Of a stretch of DNA of 64,000 nucleotides, positions 16,610-24,899 are shown piece after piece (the stretch's first letter is position 1; each line of letters begins with the position of its first letter). The position numbers were made by a program, and so were the translations under genes. The notes below the pieces were generated by a model that saw nothing but the letters and a program-made list of their open reading frames with translations, did not search any database and had not been told where the DNA came from. The stretch lies in assembly GCA_023399055.1 (NCBI GenBank), contig JAEWQV010000016.1:248001-312000 (forward strand), in the 5' to 3' direction. The DNA comes from Bacillota bacterium. Its GTDB lineage: Bacteria > Bacillota > Clostridia > Lachnospirales > Lachnospiraceae.

Positions 16610-17287
16610 ATGAACATGTTTCGTTATGAAACTCATCTACACACCAGCGAGGCCAGTGCATGTGCTACCTATACGGCAGCTCAGCATGTGAATAGCTATA
16701 AGGCAGCCGGTTATGAAGGTATTGTTGTTACAGATCACTTTTTTAACGGGAATAGCTGTGTTCCAAGAAATCTACCCTGGAATGAACGTGTAGAACAGTT
16801 TTATAAGGGTTATGAGAATGCAAAGATGGAAGGAGACCGTATTGGTCTTTCTGTCTTTTTTGGCTGGGAAGCTACTTTTGACACCACTGATTTTCTAATA
16901 TATGGACTTGATAAAGAGTGGTTGTTGGAGCAGCCAGATATACTATCCTGGTCCATGAAAGAGCAATATCAGAGAGTACATGAGGCAGGAGGGCTGGTAA
17001 TTCATGCACACCCTTTCCGCATTCGACCTTATATTCATACAATAAGATTAGTTCCGGATTGTGTGGATGCCGTAGAAGCTATTAATGTAGGAAATAACAA
17101 CAAGGAATTTGATCAGAAAGCCTATGACTATGCCTTAAAACATAATTTCCCTATGACAGCAGGGACAGATGCACATAGTAAAGAACCCTTTCATAGTGGA
17201 ATTGAATTTCCTTATAAAATCAACAATATAGAAGAATTAATTTCTGGAATTAAAAATAGGAAACAAACTTTAATTACGCCATGGTAG
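16610..17287 (+). CDS. PHP-domain metal-dependent phosphoesterase
   Basis: The 225-residue product begins MNMFRYETHLHTSEASAC. The first PHP motif ETHLHTS supplies two metal-binding histidines, then VVTDHFF, FFGWEATF, GLVIHAHPFR and TAGTDAHSKEP supply the remaining ligands, so all four PHP motifs are intact. Family members hydrolyse phosphate esters such as nucleoside phosphates or histidinol phosphate; the substrate is not evident here. ATG 16616 is an alternative start. The lysA gene follows after about 125 nt. Confidence 0.85.
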   Translation: MNMFRYETHLHTSEASACATYTAAQHVNSYKAAGYEGIVVTDHFFNGNSCVPRNLPWNERVEQFYKGYENAKMEGDRIGLSVFFGWEATFDTTDFLIYGLDKEWLLEQPDILSWSMKEQYQRVHEAGGLVIHAHPFRIRPYIHTIRLVPDCVDAVEAINVGNNNKEFDQKAYDYALKHNFPMTAGTDAHSKEPFHSGIEFPYKINNIEELISGIKNRKQTLITPW

Positions 17288-17412
17288 TGTAGAAGTTTTA
17301 TTACTCTTGATACTCAGAGGTTTGAATGATAAGAAGCCTTAGTCAAAAGTAATTAATAAATATATATTTAGAAGAAAGTAAAGACGGGAAAAGTTATTGA
17401 TAGGAGGTCATT

Positions 17413-18666
17413 ATGAAAACACCATTTGTTACGCCCCAACAACTGCAGGAAATAACAAAGCAGTATCCGACACCTTTTCACATCTATGACGAGAAGGGGA
17501 TTCGTGAAAATGCAAGAAAGCTTAATCAAGCCTTTGCTTGGAATAAAGGGTTTAAAGAATATTTTGCAGTAAAAGCTACACCAAACCCTTATATCTTAAG
17601 TATATTAAAAGAAGAAGGCTGTGGTATGGACTGCTCTTCTATGACGGAGCTTATGATGTCAGAGGTAACAGGCTTTAGCGGAGATGATATCATGTTCTCT
17701 TCCAATGCAACACCTGCAGAGGACTTCATCAAAGCAAAAGAGCTTAATGCAATTATAAACCTGGATGACTTCACTCATATTGATTATCTTGAAAAGGTGG
17801 TAGGTATTCCAGAGAAAATCTGCTGTCGCTATAATCCAGGTGGGGTATTTAAGACCTCCAATGGCATTATGGATAATCCAGGAGATGCAAAATATGGCTT
17901 TACAAAAGAACAGCTGATTGAAGGATTCATTAAGCTGAAGGAGAAAGGTGCAAAAACCTTTGGTATCCATTCCTTCCTTGCAAGTAATACCACAACGAAT
18001 GAATATTATCCGACTTTGGCGGCAATCTTATTTGAGCTGGCAGTTGAGGTTCGTGATAAAACAGGTGCGGATATAAAATTTATTAATCTTTCCGGTGGTG
18101 TAGGAATCCCTTATAAACCAGATGCACCAGCAAATGATATTATGGAAATCGGTGAAGGCGTTCGTAAAGCTTTTGAAGAAATCCTTGTGCCCGCTGGAAT
18201 GGGTGATATCGCTATTTATACAGAACTTGGACGTTTTATGTTAGCACCTTATGGACATCTCATTGCTACAGCGATTCATGAAAAACATATTTATAAGGAA
18301 TACATTGGACTAGATGCCTGCGCTGTTAACCTGATGAGACCTGCTATGTATGGAGCTTATCATCATATCACGGTTGTGGGTAAAGAAAATGAACCCTGCG
18401 AATATAAATATGATATTACAGGTTCCTTATGTGAGAACAACGATAAGTTTGCAATTGATCGTATGCTTCCAAAGATTGATATGGGAGATTTAGTTGTTAT
18501 TCATGATACAGGTGCACATGGCTTTGCAATGGGTTATAATTATAATGGCAAGCTAAAATCTGCTGAATTGTTACTGAAGGAAGATGGTTCTGTACAGCAG
18601 ATAAGAAGAGCAGAGACCCCTGCTGATTATTTTGCGACATTTGATTTCACAGGAATATTTCAATAA
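17413..18666 (+). CDS. lysA: Diaminopimelate decarboxylase
   Basis: The 417-residue product starts at ATG 17413 after AGGAGG. It is a fold III PLP enzyme that decarboxylates meso-diaminopimelate to lysine. EYFAVKATPNPYIL contains the PLP-lysine, LSGGVGIPY is the glycine-rich phosphate loop, and YTELGRFMLAPYG and CENNDKFAIDR cover the C-terminal barrel, including the active-site cysteine supplied by the partner subunit. It belongs to the divergent clostridial LysA group, so DAP specificity is inferred from homologues. It precedes greA and lysS. Confidence 0.85.
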   Translation: MKTPFVTPQQLQEITKQYPTPFHIYDEKGIRENARKLNQAFAWNKGFKEYFAVKATPNPYILSILKEEGCGMDCSSMTELMMSEVTGFSGDDIMFSSNATPAEDFIKAKELNAIINLDDFTHIDYLEKVVGIPEKICCRYNPGGVFKTSNGIMDNPGDAKYGFTKEQLIEGFIKLKEKGAKTFGIHSFLASNTTTNEYYPTLAAILFELAVEVRDKTGADIKFINLSGGVGIPYKPDAPANDIMEIGEGVRKAFEEILVPAGMGDIAIYTELGRFMLAPYGHLIATAIHEKHIYKEYIGLDACAVNLMRPAMYGAYHHITVVGKENEPCEYKYDITGSLCENNDKFAIDRMLPKIDMGDLVVIHDTGAHGFAMGYNYNGKLKSAELLLKEDGSVQQIRRAETPADYFATFDFTGIFQ

Positions 18667-18781
18667 CAAATAAGTTGAAAAATTGGAAATAAATTGTGGA
18701 TTTCATCGCAGAAAATGACACAAAAGTTCTGATACATTATTCCTAAAACAATAGAATATTTTATAGGGTTTGTTGATAAGA

Positions 18782-18870
18782 TATAATGAAAGCGGAATGA
18801 GGCATTTGCAAGCTCGCTTGTAAATGGCGATTGGTGTAACAAGATCATGAACAAGTTTTATGTTTTTGAT
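18782..18870 (+). repeat. Two-hairpin dispersed repeat, copy 3
   Basis: It starts TATAATGAAAGCGGAATGAG exactly as copy 1. The first hairpin CATTTGCAAGC...GCTTGTAAATG is the best formed of the three. The linker GATTGGTGTAACAAGATCATG carries two changes, and the second hairpin has decayed on its 3' arm (TGTTTTTGAT). It lies in the greA upstream region but before that gene's own promoter, so a role as a greA leader is doubtful. Confidence 0.7.
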
Positions 18871-19007
18871 ATCATGTCAATACACATTAGATCTGCACAG
18901 AACACAGTGAGAGCAAATTCGTGGCGAGGTGCCAAAATCATGTGGTTATACATGATAAAATGTAATATTTTAAGAACAAGCAGGAAAGTACAGAGGATTT
19001 AATAAGG

Positions 19008-19036
19008 TTGACAATATACTATTGATACGATATAAT
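19008..19036 (+). promoter_or_regulatory. Consensus sigma-A promoter of greA
   Basis: TTGACA (19008-19013), an exact 17-nt spacer and TATAAT (19031-19036) lie about 55 nt before the greA ATG. Both boxes are perfect, so strong expression of greA (and probably lysS) is expected. Confidence 0.9.
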
Positions 19037-19090
19037 ACTTTGAATGTATTGTATGTTGTATAGAAAGCAATATGGAGGAAGGGTGTTTTT

Positions 19091-19573
19091 ATGGTAGAAA
19101 AAAAGAACATATTGACTTATGCGGGATTACGACAACTGGAAGATGAGCTTCATGATCTTAAGGTAAATCAAAGAAAAATGGTAGCACAAAAAATTAAAGA
19201 AGCGAGAGAACAAGGGGATCTTTCAGAGAACGCAGAGTACGATGCCGCTAAGGATGAACAAAGGGACATTGAAGCCCGCATTGAAGAGATTGACAAAATA
19301 CTCAAAAACGCTGAAGTAGTTGTAGAAGATGAAGTAGATGTTAATGCTATTAATATTGGTTGTAAAGTCAGAATTTTAGATATGGAATATAATGAGGAAT
19401 TGGAATATAAATTGGTTGGTTCAACAGAGGCAAACAGTTTAAGAGGTAAGATTTCCAATGAATCTCCACTTGGCAGCAGACTAATCGGCAAAAAAGTGGG
19501 CGATGTTGTTAGCGTGGATACACATGCTGGAACTATGCAATATAAGATTTTACAAATTCAGAAATCAAATTAA
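19091..19573 (+). CDS. greA: Transcription elongation factor GreA
   Basis: The 160-residue product starts at ATG 19091 after TGGAGGAAGGG. The N-terminal coiled coil (about 1-75) holds the GreA signature AREQGDLSENAEYDAAKDEQ, whose acidic tip residues stimulate RNA cleavage by backtracked RNA polymerase. The C-terminal FKBP-like domain ends with SPLGSRLIGKKVGDVV. Length and motif order are standard. It is 68 nt upstream of lysS, and the pair is a common clostridial operon. Confidence 0.96.
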   Translation: MVEKKNILTYAGLRQLEDELHDLKVNQRKMVAQKIKEAREQGDLSENAEYDAAKDEQRDIEARIEEIDKILKNAEVVVEDEVDVNAINIGCKVRILDMEYNEELEYKLVGSTEANSLRGKISNESPLGSRLIGKKVGDVVSVDTHAGTMQYKILQIQKSN

Positions 19574-19641
19574 TTAAAAGAGCAGAATTATTCGATAAAG
19601 TGCTCCACTAGGGTGCATTACTGCGATATGAGGTGAAATTC

Positions 19642-21132
19642 ATGGCTGATGAGAGAGTTCAAACAGAGCAGGATCTCAATGAGTTATTAAAGATTAAAAG
19701 AGCAAAATTAGCTGAACTTCAGGAAAATGGCAAGGACCCTTTTCAAACAATGAAGTATGAGGTTACCAATCATTCCAGCGAAATTATTAGTAATTTCGAG
19801 GATTTTGAAGGTAAAACTGTATCCATAGCTGGACGTATTATGTCCAAACGTGTTATGGGAAAAGCATCCTTTTGTAATATCAGAGACGTGCAGGGAGATG
19901 TTCAGGCATATGTAAAAAGGGATGAGGTTGGTGAAGAACCTTATGCAGAATTTAAAAAATATGATATCGGTGATATTGTAGGTCTGGAAGGTGAGGTATT
20001 TAGAACTCATTCCGGCGAAGTGTCCATAAAAGCTGTTAAAGTAGTTTTATTAACCAAGAGTCTTCAGATATTACCAGAGAAATATCATGGTCTGAAGGAT
20101 ACGGATACCAGATATAGACAACGTTATATCGATTTGATTGTTAATCCTGAGGTTAGAGATACCTTTATCAAGCGCTCTCATATTATTCGTGAGATTCGTA
20201 ATTATCTGGATGGTAAGGATTTCATTGAAGTTGAAACACCTGTACTTGTACCAAATGCGGGTGGAGCTGCAGCCAAGCCTTTTAATACGCATCATAATGC
20301 GTTAGATGAAGATTTACATCTTAGAATTTCACTTGAATTATATTTAAAGAGATTGATTGTTGGTGGATTAGAGCGTGTTTACGAAATTGGTAGAGTATTC
20401 CGTAATGAAGGTCTATCCGTTAGACATAATCCAGAATTTACGTTATTAGAATTATATCAGGCATATACAGATTATTATGGTATGATGGATCTAGTGGAAG
20501 AGTTATTCCGTACTGTTGCAACGAAGGTGCTTGGCACAACCACAATATCCTACGATGGGGTTGAGATTGATTTGGCAAAGCCTTTTGAGCGTCTTACCAT
20601 GATTGAAGCAATTAAGAAATATGCTGATATCGATTTCACAGAAGTGGCAGATGAAGAAGCTGCTAAGGCATTAGCAAAGAAACATCATGTTGCTTTTGAA
20701 GCAAGACATAAAAGAGGCGATATCATTAACTTATTCTTTGAAGAATTTGTTGAAGAACATCTGGTTCAGCCTACCTTTATTATGGATCATCCAGTAGAGA
20801 TTTCACCGCTTGCGAGCAGAAAGCCTACTGATCCAGATTATACAGAACGTTTCGAGTTGTTCATTACCAAACGTGAGATGGCGAATGCTTTCTCCGAATT
20901 AAATGATCCACTTGACCAAAGGGGGCGTTTTGAAGCACAGGAAGCTTTAAGAGCTGCTGGTGATGAAGAAGCGAACCAGTTGGATGAAGACTTCTTAACA
21001 GCTTTGGAATATGGTATGCCTCCTACAGGTGGTATTGGTATTGGAATTGACCGTTTTGTTATGTTGCTGACGGATTCTGCGGCGATTAGGGATGTGTTAT
21101 TGTTCCCTACGATGAAGAGCTTAGAGAAATAG
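19642..21132 (+). CDS. lysS: Lysyl-tRNA synthetase, class II
   Basis: The 496-residue product starts at ATG 19642, after GAGGTG; an upstream GTG is not better placed. The N-terminal OB-fold anticodon-binding domain covers about 60-145. The class II core has motif 1 around RDTFIKRSHIIREIRNYL, motif 2 VYEIGRVFRNEGLSVRHNPEFT and motif 3 GIGIGIDRFVML. The last ten codons (FPTMKSLEK and stop) coincide with the left attachment repeat of an integrated element, and a second, synonymous copy lies at 26605-26634. The gene remains intact, as expected when integration rebuilds the 3' end. Confidence 0.96.
   Translation: MADERVQTEQDLNELLKIKRAKLAELQENGKDPFQTMKYEVTNHSSEIISNFEDFEGKTVSIAGRIMSKRVMGKASFCNIRDVQGDVQAYVKRDEVGEEPYAEFKKYDIGDIVGLEGEVFRTHSGEVSIKAVKVVLLTKSLQILPEKYHGLKDTDTRYRQRYIDLIVNPEVRDTFIKRSHIIREIRNYLDGKDFIEVETPVLVPNAGGAAAKPFNTHHNALDEDLHLRISLELYLKRLIVGGLERVYEIGRVFRNEGLSVRHNPEFTLLELYQAYTDYYGMMDLVEELFRTVATKVLGTTTISYDGVEIDLAKPFERLTMIEAIKKYADIDFTEVADEEAAKALAKKHHVAFEARHKRGDIINLFFEEFVEEHLVQPTFIMDHPVEISPLASRKPTDPDYTERFELFITKREMANAFSELNDPLDQRGRFEAQEALRAAGDEEANQLDEDFLTALEYGMPPTGGIGIGIDRFVMLLTDSAAIRDVLLFPTMKSLEK
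21103..21132 (+). other. attL-type repeat at the lysS 3' end
   Basis: These thirty bases match 26605-26634 at 26 positions, with an uninterrupted ACGATGAAGAGCTT core. Both copies encode FPTMKSLEK-stop, and all differences fall at third codon positions, including the stop (TAG here, TAA there). Confidence 0.85.
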
Positions 21133-21174
21133 AATGGTTTAAATAAAGGGATGTAAGCATATATAGGTGTGCGA

Positions 21175-21193
21175 TTACGCCCAATTTACACCC
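21175..21193 (+). other. Integrase arm-type repeats, left end
   Basis: TTACGCCC (21175-21182) and TTACACCC (21186-21193) are spaced by exactly 11 bp, one helical turn. They match the three repeats at 26460-26489 in sequence, spacing and orientation. Paired arm sites near both ends are typical of phage and Tn916-like integrases. Confidence 0.65.
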
Positions 21194-21223
21194 GAATATT
21201 GAAAAATGACGGAAAGTTGACTT

Positions 21224-21258
21224 GAAAGACTAGCAGTGATGTTAGTCTTTCTTTTTTT
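21224..21258 (+). terminator. Terminator after lysS, inside the element
   Basis: GAAAGACTA and TAGTCTTTC form a 9-bp stem followed by seven T. It now terminates the greA-lysS transcript. The lysS terminator of the uninterrupted chromosome was probably the one at 26672. Confidence 0.88.
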
Positions 21259-21340
21259 GAGATTTTCTGGAGTATATTAGCGTTTGAGAGTCATACTTCA
21301 CATTCTTATGAAAATAGTTTGAAAAAAATGAAAAAACATA

Positions 21341-21394
21341 TTGACAAAATAACGATATAGCGTTATTCTGATATAGCGAGATAAAGATATCTCG
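21341..21394 (+). promoter_or_regulatory. Promoter with overlapping operator-like repeats for the AIPR operon
   Basis: TTGACA (21341-21346), a 17-nt spacer and TATTCT (21364-21369). The palindrome AATAACG(atatag)CGTTATT at 21348-21367 covers the -10 box, GATATAGCG is directly repeated at 21354 and 21370, and CGAGATA(aaga)TATCTCG follows at 21377-21394. This arrangement fits repression by the Xre protein encoded two genes along; that link is inference. Confidence 0.7.
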
Positions 21395-21448
21395 AAACTA
21401 TATTAATTGTCTGTTGGAGCTATGGCTCCAAGTAGAAAGGAGATCATT

Positions 21449-22606
21449 ATGATCACAAAAACATTTCCAGTAAAAGAAAACTCTTTTAGAAAGTTGGACG
21501 ACCCATTTGAAAATGGTTCATCAAAAAAGTATGTATTCTACGTTAAGGTGGATGATGTGCCGGAAGGAATTCCTATGGCAACAAATCCAAGAGATCAGAA
21601 ACTAAATTCTGATGTGGCTAAGAAGATTGAGACATCCCTCGTAAGCAATGATGGATATTTTCATCTGAAAAATAGAGGTGTTGTTATCTCTGCTAAGGCT
21701 GTAACATATAATAATCGTATAGGTACAGCAACAATTGATTTTGAAGATGATCAATATCATGGTAACATCGATGGTGGTCATACATACAAGATTATATGTG
21801 AGCACAAGGGTGGGGAACTGGATCAGTACGTACAATTTGAGGTTATGACCGGAGTAGAAGATATATTGGAGCAACTTGCTGAAGCAAGAAATACTTCTGT
21901 TCAGGTAGATGAAAAATCAATGGCTGAATTAGCTCAAAAGTTTGATGCGATTAAAGAAGGATTAGAAGGAATGCCTTTCTTTAATAGAATTGCTTTTAAA
22001 CAGAATCAGATATCTTTTGATGATGAAACTGGTAAAAAAGAACGCATGATAGATGCAAGAGAAATTGTGGCAATCATCAATATGTTTAATATTGATGAGT
22101 TTTCTGGAAATAAACATCCATCAGTAGCATATTCTTCAAAAGCTAAGATGCTTGATATTTATCTGACCAATCCAGAGAAATATAGAAAATATGTAAATAT
22201 TATGCCTGATATTTTTGATTTATTTGAAGCAATAGAAGTGGATTTTGCGGATGCATATAATGATCGTGGTGGTCGTTATGGTAGAAAAAAGTATGCAGGG
22301 TATAAAGATGGAAAGGTTGTAGGAAAGAGTAAGTTTGGATTAAAAGATATGCAGTATAAAGTGCCAGACGGATTAGTATATCCAGTGGTAGCGGCATTTA
22401 GAGCATTAGTCATTTACGACAGCAGTAGTGATACGTATGGTTGGTATAATGATGAAAATCCAATACTTATTTGGGATAAATGTAAGTATGACTTAGTGAG
22501 TAAAATTATGACATATGCGTCATCAATTGGTGATAATCCAAATGCTGTTGGTAAAGAGCCTGTCGCATGGGATTTAGCATATATGACAGTTAATCAGAGT
22601 AAGTAG
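21449..22606 (+). CDS. AIPR (abortive infection phage resistance) family protein
   Basis: The 385-residue product starts at ATG 21449 after AAAGGAG; the frame extends upstream without a better site. The segment YFHLKNRGVVISAKAVTY, followed by IDGGHTYKII at about 105-115, matches the AIPR core, which usually reads NNGI...NGGQT. LAEARNTSVQVDEKSM follows as in that family. AIPR proteins occur in abortive-infection phage defence, but their biochemical activity is not established. The gene heads an operon with an Xre regulator after 11 nt. Confidence 0.75.
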   Translation: MITKTFPVKENSFRKLDDPFENGSSKKYVFYVKVDDVPEGIPMATNPRDQKLNSDVAKKIETSLVSNDGYFHLKNRGVVISAKAVTYNNRIGTATIDFEDDQYHGNIDGGHTYKIICEHKGGELDQYVQFEVMTGVEDILEQLAEARNTSVQVDEKSMAELAQKFDAIKEGLEGMPFFNRIAFKQNQISFDDETGKKERMIDAREIVAIINMFNIDEFSGNKHPSVAYSSKAKMLDIYLTNPEKYRKYVNIMPDIFDLFEAIEVDFADAYNDRGGRYGRKKYAGYKDGKVVGKSKFGLKDMQYKVPDGLVYPVVAAFRALVIYDSSSDTYGWYNDENPILIWDKCKYDLVSKIMTYASSIGDNPNAVGKEPVAWDLAYMTVNQSK

Positions 22607-22617
22607 AGGTGTTTATT

Positions 22618-22833
22618 ATGAGTTACACTATTAGAATTCAACTTAAAGATTTATTGGAAGAACGTCAGATAAAGCAAAAGGATCTAGCCGAAATGACAGG
22701 ATTGCGCGAATCAACGATAAGTGATATTGTTCGTGGGACAAGAACTGTAATGAATTTCGAACATATTGCGAAAATTGCAGAGGCACTTGAAATAGAGGAT
22801 ATACGAGAGATCATAGTGTTAACAAAAGAATAG
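22618..22833 (+). CDS. Small Xre-family HTH regulator
   Basis: The 71-residue product starts at ATG 22618 after AGAGGTG. It is one HTH_3-type domain: IRIQLKDLLEERQIKQKDL, then the recognition helix region TGLRESTISDIVRGTRTV. It lies 11 nt after the AIPR gene, so the two are co-transcribed. It could be the operon's repressor, acting at the palindromes at 21348-21394, or an antitoxin-like partner of the AIPR protein. Confidence 0.85.
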   Translation: MSYTIRIQLKDLLEERQIKQKDLAEMTGLRESTISDIVRGTRTVMNFEHIAKIAEALEIEDIREIIVLTKE

Positions 22834-22839
22834 TAAGGA

Positions 22840-22868
22840 AGCGATCACATTGAGTGGTCGCTCTTTCT
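22840..22868 (+). terminator. Terminator after the Xre gene
   Basis: AGCGATCAC...GTGGTCGCT with a CTTTCT tail. The stem is nearly identical to that after the helicase gene (24511-24543), suggesting duplication or shared origin of the two terminators. Confidence 0.75.
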
Positions 22869-23004
22869 AATATTACCAGTTAGTTTCACGAAAACAGATT
22901 AAAATGATTACACATAAAAAATTGAGGAAAGGACTAGAATTAAGTTTATGTTGGAAAGGTAGTACATACTTTCGGACCGACTACAGCTTCTATAGGACTG
23001 AATA

Positions 23005-24504
23005 ATGCGAGCGATAAACTTATATATGTTAACACGGGATATTAAAGAAGATTTAAAACCGATGTACGAAAAATCTCTATCGCAAAGAGATGAAGAAATA
23101 AAAATTCGTAATGAAGAACTTGAACTAATAAAAACAATTATAGCTAACTTTATTTTTTTAAGAGCTGACCAAGAATGTCTAGAGAATTGGTTTTACTCTT
23201 TTACAATTCCACAGATAGGAAAGGAATTTGATTTATTAAAAATAGGCAGAAACAATATTATTGTGAATCTAGAATTAAAAAGTCAAGAAGTGCCATTAGA
23301 AAAAATAGAAAAACAATTGAAGCAAAATCAATATTACTTGTCGCATTTATCAAAAACGATTTATAGTTTCACCTATATGAAATGTTCAGATGGAGATGGA
23401 AAACTTTTTGCTTATGATGGGGAATTAAAGATATGTTCATTTGATGAATTGATTAGTAGAATAAACGAAGTAGCTGATCCTTTACCTAAGAATATAGAGA
23501 AATTTTTTAGACCAAAAGATTACTTAATATCTCCACTTAACACTCCGGAGAAATTTCTCAATGGTAAATATTATTTAAATGGACAGCAGGAGGATATAAA
23601 GAAGAAAATTATAGATGGAATTAACGGAAGTAAAAAATTATGGGGAATAAAGGGTGCAGCAGGAACCGGAAAGACACTATTATTATATGACATTGTAAAA
23701 ACGTTATCAGTAAACTTCAGAATATGCGCTGTTCATTGTGGAATACTCTCAGAGGGACATCAGTATTTAAATAAGCACCTTAAAAATGTTACTATAATAG
23801 ATGCAAAATCTCTGTCAACGGAAAAATTACAGGAATATGAAATTGTCTGTGTTGACGAAACGCAAAGGTTGTATGAAAGCGGATTGGATACAATATTAAC
23901 GGCATACGCAAATGGTGAGATAAATGGATGTGTATTTTCTTACGATTATGCACAAGCGCTTTCAAAATCAGAGATTAGAAGTAATAATCCAAAAAGATTA
24001 AACGAAATGGAAGGATATCAAGAGCAGAAGCTTACGGAAAGAATTAGAACAAATATAGAACTATTCTCATTTATTAGAAATATGATGAGACTTTATGATA
24101 AGCCTCACAAACCAGTAGAGTATAGAAATGTAGATGTTTTGTTTGCTAATAGTGTAGAAGAGGCTGACAAACTATCAAGAATTTATAGAAGAAAAGGGTA
24201 TACGTTTATTACGTTTACTCCTTCTCAATATAAAAATAGTACGATAGATCATTATTCAGCATTTATAAATTCGCACCAAGTAATAGGTCAGGAATTTGAT
24301 AAAGTTCTTATGGTCTTAGATAATAATTTTAGGTATAACGAAAAAGGAGAACTTGAGGGACGAGAGCATCCAAATCCGAACTACCTTTTTCCAAAGCTAT
24401 TTTATCAAAATATATCAAGAGCTAGAGAAAAATTATGCATTATTGTTCTTCAAAATGAAGTATTTTTTGAAAAATTGCTATGTCTAAAAGAGAATAGGTT
24501 TTAA
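23005..24504 (+). CDS. DUF2075-type helicase with N-terminal PD-(D/E)xK-like nuclease region
   Basis: The 499-residue product starts at ATG 23005 after a weak AGGA. Residues about 70-95 read IGKEFDLLKIGRNN, then VNLELKSQEVP, an Asp then Glu-x-Lys spacing as in NERD/PD-(D/E)xK nucleases. The helicase part has Walker A GAAGTGKTLLLYDI (about 214-228), Walker B VCVDETQRLYE (about 283-290), and late superfamily-1 motifs with VIGQEFDKVLMVLD and NISRAREKLCI. The architecture suggests a nuclease-helicase acting on foreign nucleic acid. It is the second transcription unit of the element, 172 nt after the Xre gene, with its own terminator. Confidence 0.72.
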   Translation: MRAINLYMLTRDIKEDLKPMYEKSLSQRDEEIKIRNEELELIKTIIANFIFLRADQECLENWFYSFTIPQIGKEFDLLKIGRNNIIVNLELKSQEVPLEKIEKQLKQNQYYLSHLSKTIYSFTYMKCSDGDGKLFAYDGELKICSFDELISRINEVADPLPKNIEKFFRPKDYLISPLNTPEKFLNGKYYLNGQQEDIKKKIIDGINGSKKLWGIKGAAGTGKTLLLYDIVKTLSVNFRICAVHCGILSEGHQYLNKHLKNVTIIDAKSLSTEKLQEYEIVCVDETQRLYESGLDTILTAYANGEINGCVFSYDYAQALSKSEIRSNNPKRLNEMEGYQEQKLTERIRTNIELFSFIRNMMRLYDKPHKPVEYRNVDVLFANSVEEADKLSRIYRRKGYTFITFTPSQYKNSTIDHYSAFINSHQVIGQEFDKVLMVLDNNFRYNEKGELEGREHPNPNYLFPKLFYQNISRAREKLCIIVLQNEVFFEKLLCLKENRF

Positions 24505-24510
24505 TCAAAA

Positions 24511-24543
24511 AAGAAGCGATCACAGACAGTGGTCGCTTCTTTG
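24511..24543 (+). terminator. Terminator after the helicase gene
   Basis: AAGAAGCGATCAC...GTGGTCGCTTCTT, a 13-bp stem with the T-run within its 3' arm and TTTG after. It shares its core with the hairpin at 22840-22868. Confidence 0.8.
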
Positions 24544-24551
24544 TATCTAAG

Positions 24552-24893
24552 TTAGCTTTGTAGCCAGTTGAGGAAATCCAAAGTACCATCCTCATTAATA
24601 TAAGTGAGCTTGTAAAGCTGTTGTTGAGTTTTGTACTCCCTAACTGTAGCATTGAATTGGACGAGCCATTTTAGAACTATTTGGTTAATCTCCCGTAGTC
24701 GTTCATAGTTGTCTCTGTCTACCGGAATGTAGCCAGGATCGGAATCGATTTGCTTAATATAAGCCTGTGCCTTAGTGGTATAACAACTCATGTTGCGACT
24801 AATAACTGAAAAACGGTCTAGATGGGCTTTAAGTGTATCAGATAGCGGAATGTGTTCATCATTAAAGCGTCTTAGATCTGAGTTGGAATTCTG
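24552..24893 (-). pseudogene. Truncated unknown frame of the element
   Basis: The leftward open frame ends LDFLNWLQS-stop at 24552 and is protein-like well upstream of its only ATG (24791): SDLRRFNDEHIPLSDTLKAH, then LDRFSVISRN. A stop at 24894-24896 cuts the frame with no start codon before it, so the 5' part is lost. It is rich in charged and helical residues. I do not recognise the family. It faces the FtsK remnant and is likely a leftover of the element's former gene set. Confidence 0.45.
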
Positions 24894-24899
24894 TCACAC

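Larger units (their letters stand above)
18667..19090. other. Intergenic region between lysA and greA
   Basis: It contains the third copy of the two-hairpin repeat (18782-18870), then about 135 nt with no recognised feature, then the strong greA promoter at 19008-19036. No ORF is credible. Confidence 0.6.
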
